This document shows positions 28,460 through 35,079 of a stretch of DNA of 35,079 nucleotides, one piece after another. Origin of the DNA: a virus; IMG/VR virus record IMGVR_UViG_3300028558_000069, positions 1 to 35,079 of that record. One strand, written 5' to 3'. Position 1 is the stretch's first letter, and every line of letters begins with the position of its first letter. The notes beneath the pieces were generated by a model. That model worked only from the letters and a program-made list of their open reading frames with translations, was not told the DNA's origin and searched no databases. The position numbers were made by a program, and so were the translations under genes.

Positions 28460-30091
28460 TTACTTCGCTGTGCTACGCGCTTTGGCCTGCGTAGCCTTAA
28501 CTTTCGCGGCTTTATCCGCTATTTCCACTTTAGTGTCATTTGCGTCGGCTGCAGTCAACGGGGGTTTCTCCTCCATCTCCGCTTCCAACTCAGCCGCCAC
28601 ACGGTTCTGGTCGCTGATACCTACCACTGACGCTGCCTTCTGAGCAATGACGCTGATGGGCAGAATCTTGACCGGGAACTGGGGCGTGCTGCCTGCTGCC
28701 GTAGCCAATGCCGTGATTTCCGCTAACATGTCCGCACCGCTAGGCGTAGACCATTGCGGCCAAACCAAGCGCAGCGGAACCTTGGGGTCCACCTCGTCTA
28801 TTTCGACGTTTGGAATGACGATGTCACCATCAGCGATACCTTGGAATACCATGCGAAGAACCGCAAGATAACCACGAGTGCCGTATGACACGCGAAACTT
28901 TTCAGCGAGCCACACTAGCGCTTGATGGAGGTAGTGGAGCGCACGACCGGACTGGACGCCCTTTGAGTTGTCTGAGTCGGATTTCATACCCGACAGAACC
29001 TCTAGAGCGTACTCACGCAGCATCTTAACGTGCTCGCTAGCACCACGCAAACCTTCGCCACTAATCTCAAGAACGCTAACCTTACCGTCCACCTTAAGCA
29101 TGCGAGCCGGTGACCGGCGAATCTCGGTGTCCACGTCCGGGTCTGTCCCCGCCAGCGGTATACCCGTAGATAGCTGGCTAGACTCCTCTGCGAGGATGGG
29201 GTCTGCGGTGTAGTAGTAACCTCGGCCAATCTGACTGAGCAGATAGCTTATCTGAATAGTGAAATCTGCGACACAACCGAAAGTACTGTCCCCGTCAATA
29301 GCGGTGCGACATGGAAGGTTGCGAATCCAGACCACCGGCATAAATGATAGCGGATTGCTGTAAGAGCGCTCTTCATCTTTGACCCACACGATAACCTTTT
29401 GGTCATCGTCTTTCTCCCCCAGTCGCTCGTAGCGCTCTTTAACGAGCGGCATCGACACAACGGTCCGGGTTGTAGTGTAAGTGATTTTTATGTAGTAAAT
29501 CTTGTCGGGCTTATAGTCGCCTTTGTACCCGGCTAAGCGCAAATCTTCAGCTGTTACGCTGTAAATCTGGTCGAGTTGAACTAGCTTGCGCGGGTCCTTT
29601 ACGTCAAAGTGGGGTATGCAGTACTTGCCCTCTATGATGTCCAACCACGGATAGCCGTCGTCCAACACCCGAAGAATAACCGCAACCGAACCTACTGCGC
29701 CAAGCTTCATCGCCTCAATCATGACGGCGTCTAATTCAAGCGCTTCAATGATGCGCTCAAACTGCTCGTGCTTGTTCGCAAGCGCCTTCGGGTCCATGTC
29801 CTCGGACGGCTCAGCGATGCGAACCGCAGGGGCGTGGGCGTCACCGAACGTCAGCGAGGACGTGTGGTCCACAATGATTTTAGGCAGCATATAGCGGACG
29901 TTAGGACGCCGCTCATGTAACGGAATAGGATTATTGACCCCGTTCTCCTCTTTCTCGAACGGGTGAGGTAGGATGTCGTAGATGGAGTCATCTTGAAGCT
30001 TTGAAAGAGCGTCCATGCGCTTAAAGCGCTCAGACGTACCTTTAGGGTAACGACTAGACCACAGCCGCACCAACTCTTGATAAGCCGCCAT
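28460..30091 (-). CDS. Portal protein (SPP1 gp6-type)
   Basis: The 543-residue protein has the portal pattern: RRPNVRYMLPKIIVDHTSSL near residue 65, where a conserved helix of portals follows, a wing with FGDAHAP, the clip and stem region with RNLPC and YLLSQIGRG, and a crown segment rich in Ala and Lys at the C-terminus (DKAAKVKATQAKARSTAK). Its size and the SYLLSQI/ISGEGLRGASEHVKML segments match SPP1 gp6-like portals. It makes the dodecameric ring through which DNA is packaged. Its ATG overlaps the terminase stop as TAATG. Confidence 0.85.
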   Translation of the reverse strand: MAAYQELVRLWSSRYPKGTSERFKRMDALSKLQDDSIYDILPHPFEKEENGVNNPIPLHERRPNVRYMLPKIIVDHTSSLTFGDAHAPAVRIAEPSEDMDPKALANKHEQFERIIEALELDAVMIEAMKLGAVGSVAVILRVLDDGYPWLDIIEGKYCIPHFDVKDPRKLVQLDQIYSVTAEDLRLAGYKGDYKPDKIYYIKITYTTTRTVVSMPLVKERYERLGEKDDDQKVIVWVKDEERSYSNPLSFMPVVWIRNLPCRTAIDGDSTFGCVADFTIQISYLLSQIGRGYYYTADPILAEESSQLSTGIPLAGTDPDVDTEIRRSPARMLKVDGKVSVLEISGEGLRGASEHVKMLREYALEVLSGMKSDSDNSKGVQSGRALHYLHQALVWLAEKFRVSYGTRGYLAVLRMVFQGIADGDIVIPNVEIDEVDPKVPLRLVWPQWSTPSGADMLAEITALATAAGSTPQFPVKILPISVIAQKAASVVGISDQNRVAAELEAEMEEKPPLTAADANDTKVEIADKAAKVKATQAKARSTAK

Positions 30092-31554
30092 TATTCGAGT
30101 GTCTTCCTAAACTCCACAACTTTGCGCTTCTGAAGCGTGCGCTCAACGTAAATCATGTACCCCGTCGCGTCCGTCAAGTGAGTAATCTCCTTGTCATCTT
30201 TGAGAATGTCGTTGGTGCCTTCCTTAAAAGTCACCGCCTCAAAGTCCTTGACTGTGTGGGGGCACTTGTCGGGGTCTATGATGAGCCCCTTACCATCCTT
30301 CGTGAGAATCTGGGCCTTCACCTCGTTCACGCGGTCCAGGACCGATGGCGCGGCCTCCATTACTCGAAACTCAACACGTACGCCTTTGCTCTGAAGGTAC
30401 TGCACAATGATAGCCCAGTTGGACCGTGCCGCCTGTCGAGCCGACAGCTGCTGTGACCTGCCGCCGCCTGCAGGGTCGCCGTAGAGTATGACGCCCGTAC
30501 GCTGAGCAATGCCGGTGTTGATGTACCGCTTGCCAAACTCTTCGCACACGTCAGGCGTGCCTGCGTTAGGTATGCGAATCTCATCCATAATGTACAGCAC
30601 GCCGTGTTGGAATCCTTCAACCATAAGTTTGGTTGTATCCTTCAGCGTCTGTATGCGGGACGCGCCAGGCAGGTTCCACAGTGAGTTTTTGCTGCGCCGC
30701 TCAATAATGATACGGTTCTGCTGATGGAGTTGGCTGATGGTTGAGCACATCATGCCTACGTTGAAGTCATGCGCCCAAAGTAGCGGCTTCGTCATGTCTA
30801 GTCCGAACGCTGGCAACCCCGGAGGAGGCGTGATACAGCACGCAGCGCGAGAGAACCCCTTGTACACTTGGCCTGCCGTCGTGCTGCCCCAGTTGCCGTC
30901 GATGAGGAAGGGCCATAAGTCGGGGGACATCGAGCGCTCTTGACGGTCGATGTAGCCCTCTAGGTCGGGCATCAAGTAATTAGTGCGCAGCGACACGTTC
31001 CAGTACTTGCAGAACTGTCGCTCCACGATAAGCTTATAGAGCCAGCTGTTGATGGGTGACGGGTTAGTCGTGATGCGCATCTGAGGCCGCATGCCGTACT
31101 TGATGTATTGCTTGCCTTTGGGGCTGTAGCGCAGACGGGGCTGTACATAACGGACGAAGGCTAGCTCAGCCGAAGGCCCCCAGTCCGCCGTTTCATCGCA
31201 CCACAGCGTGTCAGCCTCTAGCGACCGGAAGGCTAGATAATTCTGCACGGCTTTAACTGCAACACGACAGCCGTTGTCGAAATTAATTTGACCTGTTGAC
31301 GCGTTGTAATGGTACTCAATATCACGCGAATCTAACACACCGCGCAAAGTGGATAGCGGACCCTTCTTGGCCTGCGGCAAGTCCTTACAGACAACAATGT
31401 GATTAGCCTCAGGGAACTGCATGCAGCGGTCGGTGAACCAGTTTGCTGCGATGAAGGATTTGCCTGAGGCGAACCCGCCAATTACTGCGGCTATGTCATC
31501 CTGGCAGGCTAGAAACTCCATCTGCCAAGGGAGCACGTCAATTTCGTGAACCAC
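30091..31554 (-). CDS. terL: Terminase large subunit
   Basis: The 487-residue packaging ATPase/nuclease has Walker A GGFASGKS (26-33), Walker B LWCDE (117-121, with E121 catalytic) and coupling motif TTNPSP (162-167). The C-terminal RNase H-like nuclease shows D263 in LLWAHDFNVGM, a further acidic region in YGDPAGGG, and DPDKC near the end. It cuts concatemeric DNA and drives it into the portal. It starts at GTG 31554, overlapping the small-subunit stop (TAGTG). Length is typical for the Terminase_3/6-like families. Confidence 0.93.
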   Translation of the reverse strand: MVHEIDVLPWQMEFLACQDDIAAVIGGFASGKSFIAANWFTDRCMQFPEANHIVVCKDLPQAKKGPLSTLRGVLDSRDIEYHYNASTGQINFDNGCRVAVKAVQNYLAFRSLEADTLWCDETADWGPSAELAFVRYVQPRLRYSPKGKQYIKYGMRPQMRITTNPSPINSWLYKLIVERQFCKYWNVSLRTNYLMPDLEGYIDRQERSMSPDLWPFLIDGNWGSTTAGQVYKGFSRAACCITPPPGLPAFGLDMTKPLLWAHDFNVGMMCSTISQLHQQNRIIIERRSKNSLWNLPGASRIQTLKDTTKLMVEGFQHGVLYIMDEIRIPNAGTPDVCEEFGKRYINTGIAQRTGVILYGDPAGGGRSQQLSARQAARSNWAIIVQYLQSKGVRVEFRVMEAAPSVLDRVNEVKAQILTKDGKGLIIDPDKCPHTVKDFEAVTFKEGTNDILKDDKEITHLTDATGYMIYVERTLQKRKVVEFRKTLE

Positions 31555-32036
31555 TAGTTGCTTTGCGCTGCCGCCCCTTCAACTGACTCCTTGAGCTTGA
31601 CCTGGTAAGCCACGCCGTGCTCTTCTCCCACGTCTTGCTGAACGGACGGAGCAGTGTTCTTCACACCGTGAATCTTGCGGTCATACTCAATCGTGCTCAT
31701 CATAGACTCCGTGATTTTGTTCGCATTCTCCACGACCACCCGGAGCCGACGCAGCTCGCCTTCGCTGAGAGTGGGGTCTAGGTTTTTCTCCCACAACTCC
31801 TCAAGCTTAAGCATATAGCCGTTGACAATGGACTCGTGACGAGATAGACTGTTGTTGGGGTCTGTGCTCGCGGCCTTCTGCTGATGCGCTTCACGCTGTT
31901 CATCCCATTTCTCAGTCTTACAATGTGACTTAAGAACAAACATGGCGATATCATACGATATGGCCAAGTCAGACAGCGACCGGCCCTGTTGAATGTAGAG
32001 CCGTCGTACGAGGTCAATTTTAGGGTCCAGGTCCAT
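31554..32036 (-). CDS. Terminase small subunit
   Basis: The 160-residue protein lies directly before the large subunit and overlaps it by one base. The N-terminus (LVRRLYIQQGRSLSDLAISY) is a helix-turn-helix of the small-terminase type used to recognise the packaging site, followed by KSHCKTEKWDEQREAH, a central coiled helix (ELWEKNLDPTLSEGELRRLR) and a disordered tail. It would bind pac/cos DNA and stimulate the large subunit. No clear ribosome site is seen; a short inverted repeat (32037-32063) sits directly before the ATG. Confidence 0.78.
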   Translation of the reverse strand: MDLDPKIDLVRRLYIQQGRSLSDLAISYDIAMFVLKSHCKTEKWDEQREAHQQKAASTDPNNSLSRHESIVNGYMLKLEELWEKNLDPTLSEGELRRLRVVVENANKITESMMSTIEYDRKIHGVKNTAPSVQQDVGEEHGVAYQVKLKESVEGAAAQSN

Positions 32037-32073
32037 CCACAGAGTGCTTCGATGCTCTTGTGGTTGTTACCTC

Positions 32074-32688
32074 TTAAATGGTTGCGACGCCCGCCCGCAG
32101 CGTATCGAGTACGTGAATAATCTGATTCGCCGCTACGACTGCGCTATCCGCCTTGATGACCTCAAAACCTGCGCGCTCATAACGGGCGCAACAACGGTCC
32201 AGCATCTTGACCTTCGCGTCGAACAGCTCCTCCTTAAATGGGCCTCGTACCACCTTGGAGGTTTTGCGCCGTGCGTTGATGTGTTCGAAGCACTTAGCGC
32301 GGTCAGGCATGAGAAAAATGAACTGGTACCGCACCTGCGCATCTTGCATCTTGCCGGCTAGGTCAGCATAGCGCTCGTAAGTGATGCTTGCCAGTATCCC
32401 CTCGAACGCAACGTCAAATCCGCTTCCTACTGCCCACTCCACACGAGCATTGATGTGGTCCTGGCGGTGAATCTTATCGCATCCTCCAGTGGGAGCCGAG
32501 TAGTCTCCCACAACAAAGAGGCCATCGTTAAGCAGTATCCCAACTACCTCGTTGGGTTTATCCGCAAAGTCTAGGCCGTTGACCAGGTCGGAGGCTTTGA
32601 TAACATCCCGTACTCCGTAGTTGTCAATGAGGCATCGAATTGTCGTAGACTTACCTGAGCCGTGGTTCCCTCGGATTTGAAAGACCAT
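32074..32688 (-). CDS. P-loop kinase, candidate hydroxymethyluracil-DNA kinase
   Basis: The 204-residue protein has Walker A GNHGSGKST (7-15), a GDYSAPTGGCDKI segment (61-73), DHINARVEWAVGSGFDVAFE (77-96) giving the Walker B-like end, and a C-terminal arm with NARRKTSKVVRG. It starts at ATG 32688 with a full AAAGGAG six bases upstream. The start lies 118 nt inside the helical hypermodification-type gene. P-loop kinases with a Y-x-x-x-x-G-G-C-D motif are known as 5-hydroxymethyluracil DNA kinases in phages that make hypermodified thymines. Substrate here is inferred from motif and neighbour. A small-molecule or polynucleotide kinase is the alternative. Confidence 0.75.
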   Translation of the reverse strand: MVFQIRGNHGSGKSTTIRCLIDNYGVRDVIKASDLVNGLDFADKPNEVVGILLNDGLFVVGDYSAPTGGCDKIHRQDHINARVEWAVGSGFDVAFEGILASITYERYADLAGKMQDAQVRYQFIFLMPDRAKCFEHINARRKTSKVVRGPFKEELFDAKVKMLDRCCARYERAGFEVIKADSAVVAANQIIHVLDTLRAGVATI

Positions 32689-33422
32689 AGACTGCTCCTT
32701 TCGAGCATGCGTTTGGCAATCCAGTTAGGACGCCACAGCAATTCATTTACGGTAGTACGTATTTCCTTACCCGGTTGATACGTGCCTGTCGTGAATTCTT
32801 TGAACCGGCACAGCACCGTTTCAGCCTCGCGCACGTCCACGTGGCGGATATGCAACGGGGGCACGGTTAGGTCCGATAGGAGTGAGGCCAACCGTACCAG
32901 TGTATCGCCTTGGGATTCACCTGGCGAGGCAATCATTTTAGCCCCTTCGGCGGGGGTCTTGTATAGCTCCCACGTATAGGGGTCTGGCGGGTCCACGGAA
33001 TAGCCCAGCAGCATCTCACCCATGTCGATGATTTTAGTCGCCGTCCAGGCGCCAAAGCCGGGCACCTCACGGATACGCTTCTCGATGGGGGCGTACGTCG
33101 TGTCTTGTCCGAACCAGTACTTGAGCCAAGCATCCGGTGACTTGGTCTTGAGGTACTCTAGCGTTCGCACCGCATTAGCAGCCCTAAAGTGACGCCGCTC
33201 AGGTGAGCGCGGCAGTATCTTCAACTCGCTCATCGCTGCCGCGTAGGGGTGGTCCTGCGCTGCTAAGTGGCTGGTAACTCCCGCATGTATGAACCAAGAG
33301 TAGAGGAATACCCACTTACGCAACAGGTCAGGCTTTAACTCGGCGTCAAATGCTACGATGTACGCCGGGTCTAGGTCGCCATTCTGAATCAGCTGGCGAC
33401 CAAACTGCTCAACTGGGGTCAA
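32571..33422 (-). CDS. Thymidine hypermodification-type helical protein (HMUDK-hel/ADDT-like)
   Basis: The 283-residue helical protein contains LPRSPERRHFRAANAVRTLE (about 70-89) and a helix-hairpin-helix EVPGFGAWTATKIIDMGEML (119-138). The ERRHFR and PGFGAWTATK segments are features I associate with proteins fused or linked to phage hydroxymethyluracil-DNA kinase and alpha-glutamyl/putrescinyl-thymine pyrophosphorylases. Start codon is TTG 33422 (TTGA overlap with the previous stop); no later Met before residue 64. The last about 40 codons overlap the kinase gene in another frame and look low-quality (SEGTTAQVSLRQFDASLTTT). So the native protein may have ended earlier or been fused to the kinase. 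Confidence 0.68.
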   Translation of the reverse strand: MTPVEQFGRQLIQNGDLDPAYIVAFDAELKPDLLRKWVFLYSWFIHAGVTSHLAAQDHPYAAAMSELKILPRSPERRHFRAANAVRTLEYLKTKSPDAWLKYWFGQDTTYAPIEKRIREVPGFGAWTATKIIDMGEMLLGYSVDPPDPYTWELYKTPAEGAKMIASPGESQGDTLVRLASLLSDLTVPPLHIRHVDVREAETVLCRFKEFTTGTYQPGKEIRTTVNELLWRPNWIAKRMLERSSLWSFKSEGTTAQVSLRQFDASLTTTEYGMLSKPPTWSTA

Positions 33423-33619
33423 ACTTCAAGAACCTTGAACCCCGCCACATTCGGTGCGTTAGAATACTCGCGGTAAAAACGCTCTTCTGCGGCTGCGTTA
33501 GACTTGAAGCCGCAGACACTCTCGTCACCGCCGCCTTTCAGCAGCAATACCAGAGTGAATTCCGGTTCCACCGGGGCCTTGAAGAACATGCTACTGTCCG
33601 TAGCCACTTTCTCAGCCAT
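33419..33619 (-). CDS. Small hypothetical protein (66 aa)
   Basis: The 66-residue protein starts at ATG 33619 with GGGGAG seven bases upstream and overlaps the previous gene by 8 nt. It is a mixed strand/helix protein (PEFTLVLLLKGGGDESVCGF, then AAAEERFYREY) ending FKVLEV. No family is recognised. It overlaps the TTG start of the hypermodification-type gene as TTGA, so it is likely translated ahead of it. Confidence 0.6.
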   Translation of the reverse strand: MAEKVATDSSMFFKAPVEPEFTLVLLLKGGGDESVCGFKSNAAAEERFYREYSNAPNVAGFKVLEV

Positions 33620-33866
33620 CGACTGTCTCCCCTAATGCGGCTTCCAGGTCGTGAACGCAGGTATAGCTGATGCTCAACGGCGCTGACGCGACTTGAATGC
33701 CTGCGTCGTCCCCGGAGCAAATCGCCCAGCCGCCGTTCTCGAACACGACCAGTTCAACGTTGGCCATGGGGGACATAACGAAACCTTGACTCAACTTACG
33801 CAGCGCTTCGACCAACGGCCAAGCATTACATGCTGCCTTCTCAATCACTTGTTGTACCTTGTCCAC
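33612..33866 (-). CDS. Small hypothetical protein (84 aa), GTG start
   Basis: The frame is open to 33893, but GTG 33866 is preferred: AAGGAG lies five bases upstream and the GTG overlaps the stop of the previous gene as TAGTG. The 84-residue product starts MDKVQQVIEKAACNAWPLVE, then has beta strands (MANVELVVFENGGWAICS, GIQVASAPLSISY) and an acidic helix. No family is recognised. Two or three cysteines are present (C12, C49, C69 by this start). Confidence 0.6.
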   Translation of the reverse strand: MDKVQQVIEKAACNAWPLVEALRKLSQGFVMSPMANVELVVFENGGWAICSGDDAGIQVASAPLSISYTCVHDLEAALGETVDG

Positions 33867-34039
33867 TAGTACTCCTTCAACGTAGTTTTCCATGTGCGCA
33901 GCAAATCGTTCTCAGCCTCCACTAATCGGGTTAGAGGCCAAGCGCGTTCTCCTCTTTGAAGGCTCTCGCGCACTAGCACTAGCTGATTATAGACGATTTT
34001 AAGCTCGGATTCAAGCCTAGCGCGCAACTTTCTATCCAT
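33866..34039 (-). CDS. Small helical hypothetical protein (57 aa)
   Basis: ATG 34039 starts immediately at the stop of the RNA ligase (TGATG), and the TAG overlaps the GTG start of the next gene, so it fits the coupled operon exactly. The product is a charged amphipathic helix pair (LRARLESELKIVYNQLVLVR, then ERAWPLTRLVEAENDLLRTW). No family is recognised. Expression and function are inferred only from arrangement. Confidence 0.6.
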   Translation of the reverse strand: MDRKLRARLESELKIVYNQLVLVRESLQRGERAWPLTRLVEAENDLLRTWKTTLKEY

Positions 34040-35079
34040 CAGTGGAATTCGCTCTGGTCGCCCAGCAAATACTGGTCACTGACGACCTTGAGAATGACGC
34101 GGCCTAAGGACGGGTCCCAGCGCTCGTGCTCAGGCTTCACTACGACGCCTTCCATACAGGGTTGCTCGTGGCACAGCACGCTGTCGCCCACCGTAAGCGC
34201 CTTCATCTGGTCCAGCGACTCGTACTTACCTGACCACAACTGCGGTACAACGGGTAGCCCCACAATCGTGGCCCACCGGCGAAACTCGTAGTCATCCTGG
34301 TACTGGCCATTAATCATCAGGTCGAAGAAAGCAACCTTATGCTCGCCCTGCTTACACCCGTAAGTGTAGCCCTTCTGAATGCCGGACCCGTAAATCTCAC
34401 CATACACAACGTAGCCCAGCGGAATCTTGCGAAGGTTGTACTTGCGCACCGCTTCAGCGTACACGTTACCCGGTGGGGGGCCTTCGCCATTCGCTTGACG
34501 TTCGTAGAAGCCAGTACCCGCTACCCGACCGGGGTCTTGTAACTGAACCTTGCGACTGCCGAAGACAAACTCGTACTTAGGCGCGAGATGCAGCCAAGTG
34601 AGTAACTTCTTCCAGAGGTTATCTGGCTCGTAGGGCACCCAACCGGCACGGAAATTCGTGCCATGGACCTTCTCCGATACGAGCACACGCTCACCTGGCG
34701 CAAAGGTGTCGGGGTAGTTTTTGGCGTTTTCGATGTCCGTGTACTCGTGAAAGTGCGGGTTCTTCTTGCGCCACGACTTTTGCAGGTTAGACATGCCCTG
34801 CGTACGCGGCGGGGGTGGCTCGTACTTGGTGACGCCTAGCACCGCAGTTAGGTCCGTACCTTCTTTAGCGTTGATGATGCCCGCGCCCAGCCCAATCAGC
34901 GTCTTAGGCTCGGTCGCCAATCCCTGGCTAATAGCCCCACGAAGCTTGATGGCGCGGATGCGATGCTTGGCCAGTTTGATTTTGGAGTCTGCGCCAAAGA
35001 TGGCGTCCTCAACCGTCTGCGGGAGAATGCTGTCGATGGGGAAATAGACGCAAAGGTCGCCCTTCTTAAAGGCACCCTT
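34039..35079 (-). CDS. RNA ligase, DraRnl/Rnl5-type, 5' end beyond right edge
   Basis: The open frame continues to the window edge, so the N-terminus is missing; 346 residues are visible. An N-terminal OB-like part (GDLCVYFPIDS, then IRAIKLRGAISQGL) precedes the nucleotidyltransferase domain, as in the Deinococcus DRB0094 ligase. Motif I is SEKVHGTNF with the AMP-accepting Lys at 137 of the visible fragment. Motif IIIa is FVFGSRK, motif III YVVYGEIYG, motif IV MEGVVVKP and motif V VILKVVSD. It joins 3'-OH to 5'-phosphate at nicks or breaks in RNA. A caller using a start inside this window would choose TTG 34920 and lose the OB-like domain. Phage use is probably repair of host-cut tRNA. Confidence 0.9.
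   Translation of the reverse strand, partial: KGAFKKGDLCVYFPIDSILPQTVEDAIFGADSKIKLAKHRIRAIKLRGAISQGLATEPKTLIGLGAGIINAKEGTDLTAVLGVTKYEPPPPRTQGMSNLQKSWRKKNPHFHEYTDIENAKNYPDTFAPGERVLVSEKVHGTNFRAGWVPYEPDNLWKKLLTWLHLAPKYEFVFGSRKVQLQDPGRVAGTGFYERQANGEGPPPGNVYAEAVRKYNLRKIPLGYVVYGEIYGSGIQKGYTYGCKQGEHKVAFFDLMINGQYQDDYEFRRWATIVGLPVVPQLWSGKYESLDQMKALTVGDSVLCHEQPCMEGVVVKPEHERWDPSLGRVILKVVSDQYLLGDQSEFH

Noticed and set aside
32571-32730. Programmed -1 frameshift joining the helical protein to the kinase
   Set aside because: No X-XXY-YYZ heptamer is present in the overlap, a TAA lies in the kinase frame 15 codons before its ATG, and the kinase has its own strong AAAGGAG. A separate start explains the data better.
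1-35079. tRNA genes, CRISPR arrays, insertion sequences, integrase or attachment site
   Set aside because: None was seen by eye. Genes cover nearly all bases, direct repeats are limited to those listed, and no transposase or integrase motif is present.

Overview
The window is a contiguous piece of a tailed, contractile (myovirus-type) phage genome. Every gene I can support lies on the minus strand, so transcription runs from the right edge (35 kb) to the left edge. Genes are packed with TAATG, TAGTG or ATGA stop/start overlaps and there is no gap above 300 bp. A Gram-negative host is suggested, but not proven, by a lipobox lipoprotein, a Sec-type signal peptide and a zinc DD-peptidase-like endolysin. 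I cannot name host or phage species from the sequence alone.

Layout in transcription order. 35.1-32.1 kb is an accessory/nucleic-acid block: a DraRnl-type RNA ligase running off the right edge, three small unknown genes, then a thymidine-hypermodification-type helical protein overlapped by a P-loop kinase. 32.0-24.1 kb is the head module: small and large terminase, portal, scaffold, an RNase H-fold exonuclease with a zinc ribbon, ClpP-like prohead protease, a structured 177-bp leader, major capsid protein and two small head-associated genes. 24.1-21.1 kb is the neck: connector-like proteins, a stand-alone CheY-like receiver protein and a tail-terminator candidate. 21.1-8.2 kb is the tail and baseplate: a beta-helix tailspike in an unusual place, sheath, tube, terminator, frameshifted chaperone pair, tape measure, hub, spike, gp25, J and I-like proteins. 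8.2-5.4 kb is one large cysteine-paired repeat fibre with a signal peptide. 5.4-4.3 kb is a lysis cassette (membrane/coiled-coil protein, M15-like endolysin, holin). 4.3-0 kb returns to DNA metabolism: dCMP deaminase, VRR-NUC nuclease, SNF2 helicase, a lipoprotein and small early-type genes, the last running off the left edge.

The genes form a standard packaging, head, tail and lysis programme with DNA-metabolism genes on both flanks. The dCMP deaminase (which makes dUMP), the hypermodification-type helical protein and the kinase together suggest that the phage modifies its thymidines. The hydroxymethylase that should start such a pathway is not in this window.

Most unusual: the complete phosphoacceptor receiver domain inside the neck genes; the fibre with a signal peptide and coordinated gain/loss of cysteine pairs between repeats; the helical-protein/kinase pair with a 118-nt out-of-frame overlap; a capsid-gene leader holding two diverged repeats whose hairpin stems covary; and a tape measure gene whose N-terminal coding sequence has no ATG, GTG or TTG start.
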